DNA from: Sabethes cyaneus
Taxonomy: Eukaryota; Arthropoda; Insecta; Diptera; Culicidae
Length of the DNA: 64,000 nucleotides
Direction: 5' to 3'
Assembly (NCBI RefSeq): GCF_943734655.1
Contig: NC_071353.1
Location: 155,510,179 to 155,574,178 of the forward strand
Shown here: one piece after another, positions 1 through 13,196 of the stretch
How the letters are laid out: the number at the start of each line of letters is the position of its first letter
How positions within the stretch are numbered: the first letter of the stretch is position 1
Made by a program: the position numbers and the translations under genes
Notes under the pieces: model-generated
Told to the model about the DNA's origin: nothing
Database searches by the model: none
Seen by the model: the letters and a program-made list of their open reading frames with translations, nothing else

Positions 1-1075
1 ATGTCTGCAAAAATATGTTCAAAGTCAGGGCCAAATAACTCACAAATCCTCTCCCAAACTACACCCTGAATGTAGACCCAAATCAGATGTAATCTATGTT
101 AAAAATCATGGCCGAAATAAGTACCTAATCAGGGTTGAAATAAGACGTAAATCAAGGTGGAAATGAGCCTCAAATGATGTACCAAAGAGTTTTCAAATCT
201 AGCCCCAAATCAGGGTTAAATAGTGTTCCAAAATAAGTCCCAAACTACGCCTTAAACGTGGTCCCAAATCAGATCCAACATATATTCCAAAATAGGGTCC
301 AAACAAGTCGCAAACTAGTTCTCAGATCTGGTCCCAAATCAGGGACTCAAAGACAGCCCCAAATTATAGCTAAATTATGTTCCAAATCAGGGTCGAAATA
401 AGTCCCAAATCAGAGTCAAAATAAGTCGAAAATCAAGATTGAAATGAGTCCTAAATCATGTCCCAATGTTGTTCACCAATCTGGTCCCAAGCTAGGGTCA
501 AAATATGTTTGAATCAGGGCCAAAATAGGAGCCAAATCAAAGTCAAAATAAGTCCCAAATCATGTCCCAAACTAAGCCCTAAATGTAGTTCCAAATCAGA
601 TCCAAACTATGTTCAAAATTAAGCCCCAAAGACGTCTCGAATGCCAAAACAGGTTCCAAATCAGGGCCGAAATAAATCCCAAATCAGGTAAAACAGTAAA
701 TCAAGGTTAAAATAAGTCCCAAACCATGTCCTAAACTGGTTCTCAGTCCCTAATCTAGTCCCAAATCAGGACTAAAATAAGTTCCAAATCGTGTCCCAAA
801 TTAGGCCTCAAAGCAAAGAAAAGCCTTGGGCTTAAACGTCTTTCCAAGACTTGGCCCTTCTTTATCGACAGACTCCACAGCCGGCTGTTAGAGTAATGGA
901 CAGTTACGGGGCTAGTGCAAAAATTTTACTGACTCTAATCTAGCAGCACCGCCTAGCCGAGATTAGGCCTCAAATGAAGTTCCAAATTAGATCCAAAATA
1001 AGTTCCAAATTAGGGCCCAAATTAGTCTCAGATCAGGGCTAAAATAACGCGTAAACCGTGGTTGAAAAAAATCTC
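1..1075. repeat. Degenerate satellite, family A (left block)
   Basis: This block is built from short variable words such as cccaaatcagg, ccaaaataagtc and atgttccaaatt, joined in changing order. There is no fixed short monomer, but the words recur every 10-25 bases. The array is A/C-rich on this strand and continues after the T-rich block at 3190. It is interrupted at about 812-962 by an unrelated transposon fragment. No gene is seen. Confidence 0.85.
812..962 (-). mobile_element. Fragment of an interspersed retro-element (3' part)
   Basis: These 150 bases differ sharply from the satellite around them. Read on the minus strand they contain gtcgataaagaagggccaag followed by a tail of short words (agcccaaggc). 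A diverged second copy lies at about 2150-2240 in the opposite orientation, so this is a dispersed element and not part of the array. It resembles the 3' end of a mosquito LINE or SINE, but the family is not certain. Confidence 0.5.
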
Positions 1076-3190
1076 AAAGTCCGAATTTTATCGTAAACTT
1101 GTTCAAATTTCATTCTAATTGTATACCAATCTTATACTAGCTATTCTCGGCCCAATTTAATCATAAATTTATGCTAATTTTATCTTAAATTCGTCTTAAT
1201 TAGCATCTAATTTTGTCCTAATTTCGTTGTAATTCCATCTGAAATTTGTCTTGATTTGATTCTAATTTTAAACTAATCTTATCCTAATCTTGTCATGAAT
1301 TTTTCTAACTCTGCTGTAATTTTTTTTTCAGTTTTACTCAAACTTTTTCCTTTTCTAGCTTAATTTTATCTCTTTTTTAGCCTAATTTTTCTTAGTTTTA
1401 GCCCATCTTTACCATAGTCTCGTTCCAAGTATGGCCTAATTTTGTTTCAATTTTGATCTCATTCTGACCTATTTTTTGTGATGTTGTTCTAATGTTATTT
1501 AAAATAAATTCTAATTTCATTCTATTTTGTCCTAATTTTTTTTCCATTTTGGCTTGGTTTATGATTGTTTTTTTCAATTTTTTCCTAATTTCCCCTCTCT
1601 TTCTCTCTCTCTCTCCGAACATTTCTTTATCTCCTACTGAGTATTTCTCTGTGGGCATTTTTCTCTCCTAACGTCTCCCGCACATTTTCCGGACGGCTTT
1701 ATCTCCATTTTTTTCTTGCTTTCTTTTTAGATTAATTCACTCTTCTTTCAACGGGATTTTCTTTCCCCTCCGAGGAGCATTCCTTATGCGCATTCCACTT
1801 CAGCGCAGCGGTTTGATTTTGCTCGGCTTGCCTGTGTCGGATAAATTTTTGGTCAGTCTACTTTTTGCTCGATTCATTTTGCTCTATTTTCCTTAGCTTA
1901 ATTTTTCGGAATATTTTTCTCGGCCTATATTTGTCCATCTGTTCTTCCGGTCAATTTTTCTAGATCAACTTTTCTCATTTTTTGTCAATTTTCTGTAGAT
2001 TTTTTTTCTGCGTATTTTTCTCACTCCAGCTATCTTGACCCACTTTTCTCGATCTACTTTTCTCAGTCTGTTTTCTATGGTCTATTTGTTGTCGTTTGTT
2101 TTCTCGGTTTATTTTTCATGGTTGATTTTTCGTGGTCTTTTTCTAGGCCCATTCGGCTGACGGCGCTTCTACAGTCAGTAGTACCGGCTACGAAGTCTGT
2201 GTCGATAAAGAAGAATCAAGTGCAAAAGATGTTATGCCCAAGCTATTTTTCTCCGTTAATTTTTCTCGGGAAATTTTACTCAATCTATTCTTCTCGATAT
2301 ATTTTTTTCTGCAATTGTTACGATACATTTTTCTTGGTTTATTTTTTTCGGTCAATTGCTCGAGATTTATTTTTTGACCCTTGATCTTCATTTTCCTCTT
2401 TTTCTAGATCAATTTTTCTTGGGTATTTTTCTGGATTTATTTTTCGCAGTTCATTTTTATAGGTCTATTATTCCCGGTTGCATTTTCTCAGTCTATTCTT
2501 TGGCTAATTTTACTCAGTTTATTTTTCTCGGTAAGGTTTTTTCGTTCTATTTTATTTTATTCTCTTTCGCAGTTAATTTTTCTCCATCAATTTTTCTCAG
2601 TCATTTTTCTTGGTTCCTTGTTTTCCATCTATTTTTCTTAATCTGTTTTTCTCTGGCAAATTCTCTCGGTTAATTTTCCTCGATAAATCATTTCTTTGTC
2701 AATTTTTCCCGTTCAATTTCGCTTGGTCAAATTTGCACGGACTATTATTCGCGGTTCATTTTAGTCAGTAAAATTTCTAGATGAATTTTCACGGTTTATT
2801 TTTCTATGTATATTTTTTTTCGGTGCATTTTTCTCGGTCAAATATCTCAGCCAATTTTTATCGACCAGGTTTCCTCGATTAATTTTCCCGGTTTATTGTC
2901 GCTCTATTATTTCGGGCTATTTTACTTGGGCGTATTTTTTAGTCCGTTTGCTGTCTACTTTTCTCGGTCAATTGTCTAGTTCAGTTTTTCTCCGTCAATT
3001 TTAGTCGGTCAATAATTCCTGGTTCATTTTTCTTGGTGGTTTTTCTGGGGGTGTTTTTCTCGGTACACTCAAAAAAATCGACTGGTCAAGTTTACGTGAA
3101 AACATGGGCAATTCTCAACCATCACACTTTTCATGTTACGTTCACATGAATTATCGGCCAATTTTTCTTCTTGAATTTTCTTCAATCAAT
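1076..3190. repeat. T-rich degenerate word array
   Basis: From about 1076 to 1730 the words are of the type cctaattttgtc; from about 1730 to 3190 they are of the type tttttctcggtcaattt. The block splits family A in two. It contains a short CT microsatellite at 1592-1617 and a transposon fragment near 2150-2240. Open frames in it are low-complexity Phe/Ser/Leu-rich or Lys-rich translations, not genes. Confidence 0.8.
2150..2240 (+). mobile_element. Second, more decayed copy of the 812-962 element
   Basis: Within the T-rich array a stretch of mixed composition carries gaagtctgtgtcgataaaga and gttatgcccaagc, aligning with the minus strand of 812-962 apart from small indels. It is too short and decayed to classify. 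Confidence 0.45.
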
Positions 3191-4346
3191 CTCAATCCTC
3201 AATTTTCCTCAAAATAAGTTCCAAATCAGTGGTAAATCAAGGTTGAAATAAGTCTCAACCCATTAGGACTGGCTCTTAGATCTAGTCCCAAATCAGGACC
3301 AAAATACGTCCCAAATCGTGTCCCAAATTAAGCCTCAAATGTAGTTCCAAACTAGATCCAAAATATGTTCTAAATTAGGGCCCAAATAAGTTCCAAATCA
3401 GAGCTAAAATAACTCGCAAATCAAGGTTGAAAAAAATCTCAAGCCTAGCCGCAAGTCAGGACCAAAATATGTTCCGTATCAAAAACAAAATATATTTCAA
3501 ATCAAGGTAAAAACAAGTACTAAATCATGTCCCAAATTAGGCCCTGAATGTAGCCCCAAATCAAATCCAAAATATGTTCAAAAACAGTGCCAAAACAAGT
3601 CCCAAATCAAGATGACAATAAGTGCCATGTCATGTGCCAAACTAAGCCTCAAATGTAGTCCCAAATCAGATCCCAAATATGTTGCAAATTGAGCCCTAAA
3701 TAAGTCCCAAAACATGTCCCAAACTAGTTCTCAAATCTAGTTCCAAATCAGTGCCATATGTTCAAAATCAAGGCTAAAATAAGTCGCAAATCAATGTTGA
3801 AATAAGTCCCAAATTATGTCCTAAACTGGTTCTCAGATCTTGTCCCATATCAGGACCAAAATAAGTCCCAAATCACATCCCAAATTAGGCCTCAAATGTA
3901 GTTCCAAGTTAGATCTAAAATATATTCCAAATTAGGGCCCAAATAAGTTCCAAATCAGGGCTAAAATAACGCATAAATTGAGGTTGACAAAAATCTTAAA
4001 ACTAGCCCCAAGTCTAGACCGAAATATGTTCCAAATCAGAAACAAAATATGTTCAAATTCAAAGCAAAAACAAGTACTAAATCATGTCCCAAACTAGGCC
4101 TTAAATGTAGTCTCAAATCAGATCCTAAACATGTTCCAAATTAAGCCCCAAATACAAATTAAGATCCCAAAACATGTCCCAAACTAGTTCTCAAATCTAG
4201 TCCTAAATCAGTACCAAAATAAGCTCCAAATCAGGGCCGAAATAAGTCTTAAATCATGCTTCAAACTACGCCTCAAAGGAAGTGCCAAATCAGATCTAAA
4301 TTATGTTCCAAATCAGTCCCAAATCAGGACCGAAATAAGCCGTAAA

Positions 4347-4853
4347 TTAAGGTTGAAAAAAGTCTCAATTCTAGCCCCAAGTCAGGACCAAAATATGTCC
4401 CAAATCAGAAACAAAATATGTTCAAAATCAAGGCAAAAAAGTCCTACATCATGTCCAAAACTACGCCTCAAATGTAGTCCCAAATCAAATCCAAAATATG
4501 TTCCAAATTTAGCCCCAAATCATGTCCCAAACTAGCTCTCAAATCTAGTCCCAAAACAGTGCCAAAATAAATTCTAAATTAGGATCAAAATAAGTCCCAA
4601 ATCAGGACGAAAATTAGTCGTGAATCAAGGTTGAAATAAGTCCCAAACCATGTCCTAAACTGGCTCTCCGATCTTGTCTCATATCAGGACCAAAATAAGT
4701 CCGAAATCGCGTCCCAAATGTAGTTACAAATAAGATCCAAAATATGTTCCAAATTAGGGCCCGAATAAATCCCAAATCAAGGCTAAAATAACGCGTAAAT
4801 CAAGGTTGAAAAAAGTCTCAAGCCATCCCTAAATCAAGACCAAAGTATGTTCC
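4347..4853 (+). repeat. Higher-order unit copy 1 within family A
   Basis: This ~507-base segment matches 5910-6416 closely. Both begin ttaaggttgaaaaaa and contain the same long order of words through to ccaaagtatg. The offset is 1563 bases at both the left and right end, so net insertion and deletion between copies is zero. Confidence 0.8.
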
Positions 4854-5909
4854 AAATCAGTGCCAAAATATGTTCCAAATCGGGGCCGAACTAAGATCCA
4901 AATCATATTCCAAACTACGCCTCAAAGAAAGTACTAAATTAGATCTAAATCATGTCCCAAATCAGGACCAAATTGGGACCAAAATAAGTCGTAAATCAAG
5001 GTTGAAAAAAGTCTCAAAACTAGCCCCAAATAAGGACCACAATAGATTCCAAATCAGAAACAAAATATGTTCAAAATCAAAGCAAAAACAAGTCCTAAAT
5101 CATGTCCCAAACTAGGCCCTGAATGTAGTCCCAAATCATGTCCCAAACTAGTTCTCAAATCTAGTCAAACAGTGCCAAAATAAGTTCTAAATTAGAGTCG
5201 AAATATTTGCCAAACCAGGACCCAAATAAGTCGTAAAACAAGGTTGAAATAAGTCCCAAACCATGTCCTCAACTGATTCACAGATCTTGTCCCATGTCAG
5301 GACCTAAATAAGTCCCGAATCGCGTCCCAAATTAGGCCTCAAATGTAGCTCCAAATCAGATCCAAAATATGTTCCAAATTGGGGCCCAAATAAGTCCCAA
5401 ATCAGAGCTAAAATAACAGGATCAAAATATGTTCCATATCAGAAACAAAATATGTTTCAAATCAAGGCAAAAACAAGTCTTAAATCATGTCCCAAACTAC
5501 GCCTCAAATGTGGTCCCAAATAGATCAAAAATATTTTCCAAATTACGGCACAAATAAGTCCCAAACTAGCTCGCAGATCAGGACTAAAATAATTCCCAAA
5601 TCATGTTCCACAAAGGTAGTCCCAAATCAGATCTAAACTGTAAGTTCCATATCATGTCTAAAACCAGTTCTCAAGTCTAGTCTCAAATCATCGCCACAAT
5701 ATGTTCAAAATCACGACCAAAATAAGTGTCAAATCATGTTCCAAACGACGCCTCAAAGGAAGTACTAAATCCCATCTAAATCATGTTCCAAATCAGGACC
5801 AAAATAAGTCCCAAATCGCTTCCCAAATTAGGCCTCAAATGTAGTTCCAAAGTAGATGCATAATATGTTTCAAATTAGGGCCCAAATCAGCGCTAAAATA
5901 ACGCGTAAA

Positions 5910-6416
5910 TTAAGGTTGAAAAAAACTCTTAATTCTAGCCCCAAGTCAGGACCAAAATATGTCCCAAATCAGAAAAAAAAGTTCAAAATCAAGGCAAAAA
6001 AAGTCCCAAATCATGTCCAAAACTACGCCTCAAATGTAGTCACAAATAAGATCCAAGACATGTTCCAAATTAAGCCACCAAATCATGTTCCAAACTAGCT
6101 CTCAAATCTAGTCCCAAAACAGTGCCAAAATAAACTCTAAATTAGGATCAAAATACGTCCCAAATCAGGGCCTAAATTAGTCGTAAATCAAGGTTGAAAT
6201 AAGTCCCAAACCATGTCCTAAACTGGCTCTCCGAGCTTGTCCCATATCAGGACCAAAATAAGTCCGAAATCGCGCCCCAAATGTAGGTACAAATTAGATC
6301 CAAAATATGTTCCAAGCTAGGGCCCGAATAAGTCCCAAATCAAGTCTAAAATAACGCGTAAATCCAGGTTGAAAAAAATCTCAAACCATCCCCAAGTCAG
6401 GACCAAAGTATGATCC
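5910..6416 (+). repeat. Higher-order unit copy 2 within family A
   Basis: Direct copy of 4347-4853 at a constant offset of 1563 bases, with scattered substitutions and small compensating indels. It shows that the array expanded by duplication of segments of at least 500 bases, not only by slippage of short words. Confidence 0.8.
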
Positions 6417-7760
6417 AAACCAGAAACAAAACATGTTCTATTCTAAATCAAGGTAAGGACAAATCCTAAATCATGTCCCAAACTACGCCTCATATGTGGT
6501 CATAAATCAGATCAGAAATATATTCCAAATTATGGCTCAAATAAGTCCCAAACGAGCTCGCAGATCAGGGCTAAAATAATTCCCAAATCATGTTCCAAAC
6601 TGGGCCATAAAGATAGTCCCAAATCAAATCTAAACTATGTTCAAAATCAGGGTCGAAATAAGTTCCAAATTAGGACCTAAATAAGTCCCAAATTAGACCT
6701 CAAATGTAGTTCCAAATTAAATCCAATATATGTTCCATAATAGGGCCCAAATAAGTCCCAAATCAGGGACAACGTAAGTCTCAAATCATGTCCCAAACCA
6801 AGTCCCAAATTAGGCCCAAAACAAGTCCCAAATTAGGGCTAAAACAAGTTCTAAATCATTTCTTTAATCTAGTTCCAAACCACGTCGCAAAACAGGGCCA
6901 AAATAAGTTTTAAATTAAGGCTTAAATGAGTCACAAATCCAGGTTAAAATGAACCCAAATCATATCCCAAACCATGTCAAATAGGCTCTCAAAACAAGTC
7001 TCAAATCAGGGCCAAAATAATCTCCACATCGGTGCCAAAATAAGTCCCAAATCATGTCTCAATCCAAGACACAAATGAGGCCCAAAACAAGCCTTAAATT
7101 ATGTCCCACACCAGGACTCAAATCTACTCCCAAAACAAACTTTAAATCAGGTTCAAATTAGGTCTCAATCCAGATCGTAAATCAGGCGAGTTTGCAGTCT
7201 AACAATATAATTCCAATATAAGGCCAATATAAGTCCAAAATTAGCCCTAAATCGGGGCCAAAACAAATCCTAAAACAAGGTCAAAACATGTTCCAATCCA
7301 GGGTCGAAATAAATCATAAATCATAACACATAACAGTCCCACATCATGTCCCAAACCAAGTCCCAAAACATGTTCCAAATCAGGGCCGAAGTAAGTTACA
7401 AATCAGAGCCAAAACGTGTCCCAAATCAGGAGTAAAATAAGTTGCAAATCAAGTTCAAAATATGTCCCAAATTGTGTCCAAATCAGGGCCAAAATAAAAC
7501 CAAAATCAGGGCCAAAATAAGTCATAAATGAAGGTTGAAATAAGTCTGAAATCATGTCCTAAACTAGTTCTTAAAAATTTAGTCTAAAAACAAGGACAAA
7601 ATAAGTCCCAAATTATGTCCCAAGCTAAGCCTCAAATGTTGTCCCAAATCAGATCCAAAATATACTCCAAATTAGGCCCAAATTTGTCCCAAATTAATTC
7701 TCAATGTTAGTTCCAAATGAGGGCCAGAAAAATCCGGGAGAAAATAAGTCCCAAATCTAA

Positions 7761-9420
7761 CAGTACCTCTAAGGCCAGATCCAATGTTACAGGACGACAA
7801 CCCAAGAGATACTGTTGTGCAAGTATGTAAATTTAATCATATCTGACGGATACACGACTCCTGCGAAAAATAAAATAAAACAAAATTTAAACAGTAGCAT
7901 GAGTAACCACCGGATTGACTAACTTCGACTTCAAGGTTAATTGGTTACATCGTTTCCATCTTTCACGCCAATCGCGCTAGCTCAAAATTATCGTAAATCA
8001 CCTCGGAAAAAAACTCGTCCGCAACCGGAGGAGCAGCTCTTCCTGTCGCAAAGCGTAGAGCGGTTTAGTTGGGGTTGTAACAGAAGCGGCGCAACCAAAG
8101 TAGTTACCGATAACTACTATATTTAACTTCGGGTATTATTAACTACACCCATTCATCCCTCCTCCTTTCCATCATAGGACGACGCCGATGGAACCAATGA
8201 ATTATTGTTATAGCGCTTTTCAATTAACTCTTGCGCACTCGCTCGTATGCCTTTCCGTCTCGGCTGCTACTGCTCTTGCTTTTGATCGAAATAGTCCATA
8301 AATTAAACCGCAAGCCATCGTTAGTGTCAGCTTTATCAAAAGTAAGATAAAACAGAACCAATGAAAGTATGATTGGATATCCGCCTCTTTGATGGCGAAA
8401 AAAATGTCAAATTAGATCGAAACAGTGCAGTGCAGTGGAAAGACATAAACAAAGAAGGTGACAGTCTGACAGTGCAGTGCTGTTATCGCTATCGGACATT
8501 ATCCGTACGGATTAATTAACCGAATAAAGCGAAAATATTAATGGGTACATTAGTCACTGAATGACTAAAAATACACTCACATCGCACGCCCGCGATAAAA
8601 TAGTATCATAGAATAAATTTGATCAGATAAACAAAACTGTTTGTTAGTGTTAGTGTCTCACGGTGAAACAAAAAATAGGTCGCCGCAATAACGCGTAAGC
8701 GTACACAACATCAAAGGCGGATGCGCTCGAATGGTGGACGGATTCCAATTACCCTCTCTCGCCGCACCCGCATCAATCCCATACACATTCCTGTTGTTGA
8801 TCACTCGAATCGAAACTATTTCAGTCATCATCATCATATGTCTTACAGTCAGTTGCTGCTGCTCAAACTAGCTGAAACCCGTCCATTCCCCATCCCACTG
8901 ACCAACCCAGCCAGCCACCCAGTCATCCCACGCTTCTAAACAAGCTGCTTTCTGCGGACCGCCAATTTTTATAGCACTTAGCCAATTTGGTAAACAATTC
9001 ACGGCGCGGCACGGATGCAAGAAAGAAACGTCCGGCGTGTGAATGATGATGACGATGATGATCTAAAGCTGAAAATATGCTCTCACTTTTTTTGTGTTAT
9101 GTGGAGCAGCAGCAGCGCACTTCGTCTTCGACGCCACGAGCGCTGAATAAATAATTCCGAATGCTTATTTGGCGCTCGTTTTTGCGGTTTTGACTGATTT
9201 TCTGTTGGTTCTTTGATAGGTAAAGACAATACAAGATAAGGAAAAACGGATTGAACGTGAGTGATAAGAATTCGCGGATTGTTTTTTTTTACGTTTCCTG
9301 TTGTAACAATTTATCACTTTACAAATGACTAGTAGCCAGTTCCGATATAACACGGAAATTTGACGTGTGCTATCTAGGGCATCGAGTAAACAGTATCAAT
9401 TCTGACAATAACAAAATTAA
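7761..9420. other. Single-copy-looking spacer
   Basis: Balanced-composition sequence without the word structure of its neighbours. Short open frames (for example 7941-8126 and 8721-8939) have no recognisable domain, and I do not call them genes. There are small cat and agc runs typical of insect non-coding DNA. It may be intronic or regulatory sequence. No promoter can be assigned. Confidence 0.5.
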
Positions 9421-12400
9421 TAACAAAAAACGGATGAAAAATGGCAAAAAAAACGAAAAGAACAGTTAGGACTCATGAAAAAAGAAACAGAAGAAGAGGA
9501 AACAACGGACAGAAAAACGTAAATACGAAAGAAAAAGAGGAAAAACAACACAAGAAAGGAAATACGGAACAGAAAACAAGAGAAATTAAAAGGGAAAAGA
9601 GAAACAGCGATAGAGAAAACAGAAAACCGATTGAGGGAACGAGGAAAACGGGAAAAGCCGTCAAACGGGATACAAGAGGAGCAAGACAAAATTGGGAAAG
9701 TGGGCAAGAAAAAGAAGAAAATAAAATCAGTAAAAACAGACTAAACAAAAAGGTGAAACGAAAGAGAAAAAGACAAAAACGAAAAAGGTAGCTAAAAATG
9801 AAATGAACGTGATCAACGAAATGAAACAACGGGAGAGAAAAATCGAGAAAAAAGAAAATTGAAGACAAATGGGATAGAACGAAAAACAGTACGGAAAAAT
9901 AGTATGATAAGAGGAAGAAAGAAACAGATGAAAACAAAAACATAGGAAAGAAAACCAAAAACTAGTCTGGAAAAGAAGAAAAACGGGCCTGTAGAAGAGG
10001 ATGACGAAAAACAGGGACGAAAACTGGAACAGAAAGGAAAAATACAAGAAGAAATCCATACTGCAAAGGGCTACAAACGGAACAGGAAAGAGTGAGCAGC
10101 AAAAAGTAAAAACGAGAGAGAAAATAAGACAGAAAGAAACGAGAAAACAAGGAAAATAACAGGGAACAGAAAATAAGAAAACTCAAACGGGAAAAGAAGA
10201 ATATGGAGGGAGAAAAAAGTCAATAGTGGAAACGATGAATAAGAGAAAAATGTCAAATCGGATATAAAAGGAGAAGGATGCGACAAAGCGGAAATGGGAT
10301 GGATCAATGGCACATAAAAAGAAAAACGGACCAAAAAAAAAGTAAAAAGAAGAAAAACTACTCTTAAGAAAAGTAGGCAAATAAGTAAAACCAAGGCATA
10401 ATGAGAACAATTGGTGGGCTGCACGGGGGAAAACGTGACAAAAACTAGACAAACAGCATACAAAACCAGAAAAAAATGCGAGGAGAAAAACAAAAACTGG
10501 AATGAAAAGAAAAAACGAAAGTAAAATTATGGCAAGGTTGAAAATGGTTGGGAAAAACAAGAGAAAAAACGAGGAAAGATGAAGAACGGGAGAGAGAAGA
10601 AACATGAGAGGAAAGTAAGAAAAATTGCAAAGAAAAATAGGACAGAAAAAGGGACAGAAAAAACAAAAAAATACGCAGCAGAAAGATGAAGATATGAGAA
10701 CAGAAAAAGAGGAAAAATAGTACAGAAAAGATACAAAAATAAAACGGAAGACAACAAGCGATCGGAATGGAAAACAACGTGATAGACAAGATGAAATAAT
10801 GGGACCTAAAAACGTAAAAAAAAAACAAAAGTCGAAATGGGAAAAAATTACAAAAAACGAGATAGTTAACGTGGTAAAACGGAAGAAAAAGGCTAAGCAT
10901 ACTTAAGACTGAAAAAAGGCGAAAAATGGGACATGAAAATAAGATATAAGGAGCAGAGGACGAGAAAAAACGGACAGAAAATAGAAAAAAACGAAAGATA
11001 AAGGAGGAAAATGAAACTGAAAAAGGCAACGGAAGAAAAATCGGAAAATAAAACGTGACAAAGAAAAAGAAAAAGCAAGGATAATAACAAAAAAAACCAA
11101 AAGCAAATAAGCGAAGAAAGATGAAAATCTAGACCAAGAAAAAGTAAGAAAAAACAGAAAATGAGATAAAGAACAAAGAGAAAAGGACCTGGAAACGAGG
11201 AAAAACGAAAAGGCAAAAAAAAACAGAAAACAATCACGAAAGAAAAAGAGGGAAAATGGAACATAAAAAAAAGAAAATGGAAGACAAAATCTAATCTAAT
11301 CTAATCGGAAAAAATCTAAAAAAAACTAATGATAAGGAAGAACAGAACAGACCAAAACGAAAATCGGAAAAGTGAAAAAAACGAAAATCGAGACCGAAAA
11401 AGAAAGCAAAAACTCTAAACAGAAGAGAAAAAATGAACTTAGAAAACGAGGAAAACCGGAAGAAAAAAGAGAACACAAAAAAAACAAAAAGGGCGAAAAA
11501 CGGTACAGAAAAAGAAGAAAAAGAAACAACGGACAGAATAAAGGAAAAATGAGAGAAAATGGGAAAGCAAAAGAAAATGTTACAAAACAGAAAAACAGGA
11601 CGTTACAGAAAAGGTAGAAAAGCAAGACGGAACGAACGAAAAGCAGAAAAAGGAAAAAAGAAGTCGAAACGACAAAAAATGAGACAGGAAACAGACGAGA
11701 AGACGAGAAAAACCGGAAGGAAAAGGGCAAAAAATGGAAAAAATCATTAAGAGTCAGGAAAAGGGCAAAAATGGTACAGGAAAAGAAAAGGAAAAACGAG
11801 ACAACAAGGCTATATGCCTTGGAACCCAAAACCCAAAACCAAAAAGGAAAAGAAGCATGGCAAATGAGACAAAAGAAAAAACCGACAGAAGTCAAACAGG
11901 TTATAAGAGGAGCAAGATGAGACAAAATTGGGAAAATGGGACTGAAGGAAAGAAGAAAAACAGGAAACACGGACTAAAGAAAATGTGAAACGAAAGTGAA
12001 AAAGACGTAAATCGAAAGCCGAAGCCGAAAGCCGAAGGGGAAAGACAGAAAAGGGAGCCAAAATAGAATAAACGCAACAGAAAAGACGGGAAAAAAGGCG
12101 GATAAAGAGGAAAAACGGTACAGTAGAAGACGAAAACTAGAAGGAAAGCAGATAAAAAGAGTTAGAATGGGACGAAAATTTTAACGAAATAAAGGAAAAA
12201 GAGAAGAGACAAGATGGAAAACGAGTGAAAAACAGGAAGAAAAACAAGACTGAAAATAAATAAAAAATGGGACAGGGAACCAAGAACAGCTGAACCATGA
12301 AACAAGAAACACAGTACAGAGAAAATGGAAAACGAGAGAAAAAGAGGAAAAACGGAAGAAAAGCGAGAACGAAAACCAAAAAAAACAGTACAGAAAAAAG

Positions 12401-12440
12401 AGAAAAAACGCAACAGAAAAGAGCTAAAATGAGAATAACA
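9421..12440. repeat. 3-kb polypurine word array
   Basis: The plus strand is almost entirely A and G with scattered C (words such as agaaaaacggg, gaaaaagag, aacagaaaag). The minus strand is therefore polypyrimidine and gives long Phe/Leu/Ser-rich open frames up to 214 codons, while the plus strand gives Lys/Arg-rich ones. These frames overlap each other in every phase and are by-products of composition. The same word family appears at 19986-23670, 53641-54225 and 58610-59500, in both orientations. Confidence 0.85.
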
Positions 12441-13196
12441 CGAACAATGTCAATCTTAATTTCAAGTAAAACTTCGTGTCTAACGTCGTGTCCATATTCG
12501 GTTGGAAGTAAAACTTTAAGTTTAGATTAGTCCAAATTCAAGTTTAATTTAACGTCCAATATAAAGCTCAATTTCAACACAGACAAACAGACATAACACT
12601 CGTTTTCCATTCTTCGTACCGATTAAACCGTCATTTCAATTTTGGGCTTAATTGAGAATGTCTCCGTTTTGGTCAAAGTGGCGCTTTTTGACGAAAGAAG
12701 GGGAATTCCCCATAAAAGCTTGCTACTTCGAAGGATACTCCTGTTGCTATTTGACATTTGTCTATCATAGACGGTGCTGGTGTTCAGGCTAGATGTGAGG
12801 TACGATAATTTTTGTTGATTTTTCTTCCAAGAATTATATGTCTGTTTGTCTGTGATTTCAAGTTCAATTGCATGTCCGATTTTTAACCCCAATTTGAAAT
12901 CTAATTTAATACCAATTTCAGGTTCAATTTTAAGTCAAATTCAAACTCTGATTTCAAGTCCAATTTCAATTCCAATTTTCAGTTAAAATTTCGTGTTCGC
13001 CATCTTACGATTTCTAAGAACTTAAATGTTCTTCTGGAAAATCGGGTTCCCCACCTTTCGGTTATGTCTGAGCACGCTAGCGGTCATTGATAGACTCAAA
13101 CTCTGCATCGGAAACGTACATCCAGTTTCCCAAAAAGGCACTGTCAGACAGATCCAAATGAAGCTAATTCGATGATTCAATTTTCAATTTCTAGTA
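12441..13196. repeat. Word array of caatttcaagt type fading into spacer
   Basis: From 12441 to about 13000 words such as caatttcaagttcaatt recur loosely. From about 13000 to 13196 the sequence becomes unique. An 89-codon open frame on the minus strand (12623-12892) has no recognisable motif. Confidence 0.5.

Larger units (their letters stand above)
3190..7760. repeat. Degenerate satellite, family A (main block)
   Basis: About 4.6 kb of the same word satellite as 1-1075. Words such as cccaaatcagg, ccaaaatatgttcc, cctcaaatgtagt and aataacgcgtaaatcaagg recur in an order that is partly conserved, so a higher-order unit of several hundred bases exists beneath the apparent randomness (see 4347-4853 and 5910-6416). 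The open frames of 60-81 codons here (for example 4353-4535, 4870-5115 and 5856-6098) are translations of the repeat words and are not annotated as genes. Confidence 0.85.

Noticed and set aside
3190..7760. Possible CRISPR-like array or tandem regulatory array because of recurrent short words
   Set aside because: Words vary in sequence, spacing and order, there are no constant repeats with unique spacers, and the host is eukaryotic.
9473..12413. Many long frames on both strands (up to 214 codons), Phe/Leu/Ser-rich or Lys/Arg-rich, some resembling membrane proteins
   Set aside because: They overlap one another in all phases, follow purely from purine/pyrimidine asymmetry, and lack conserved motifs or codon bias.
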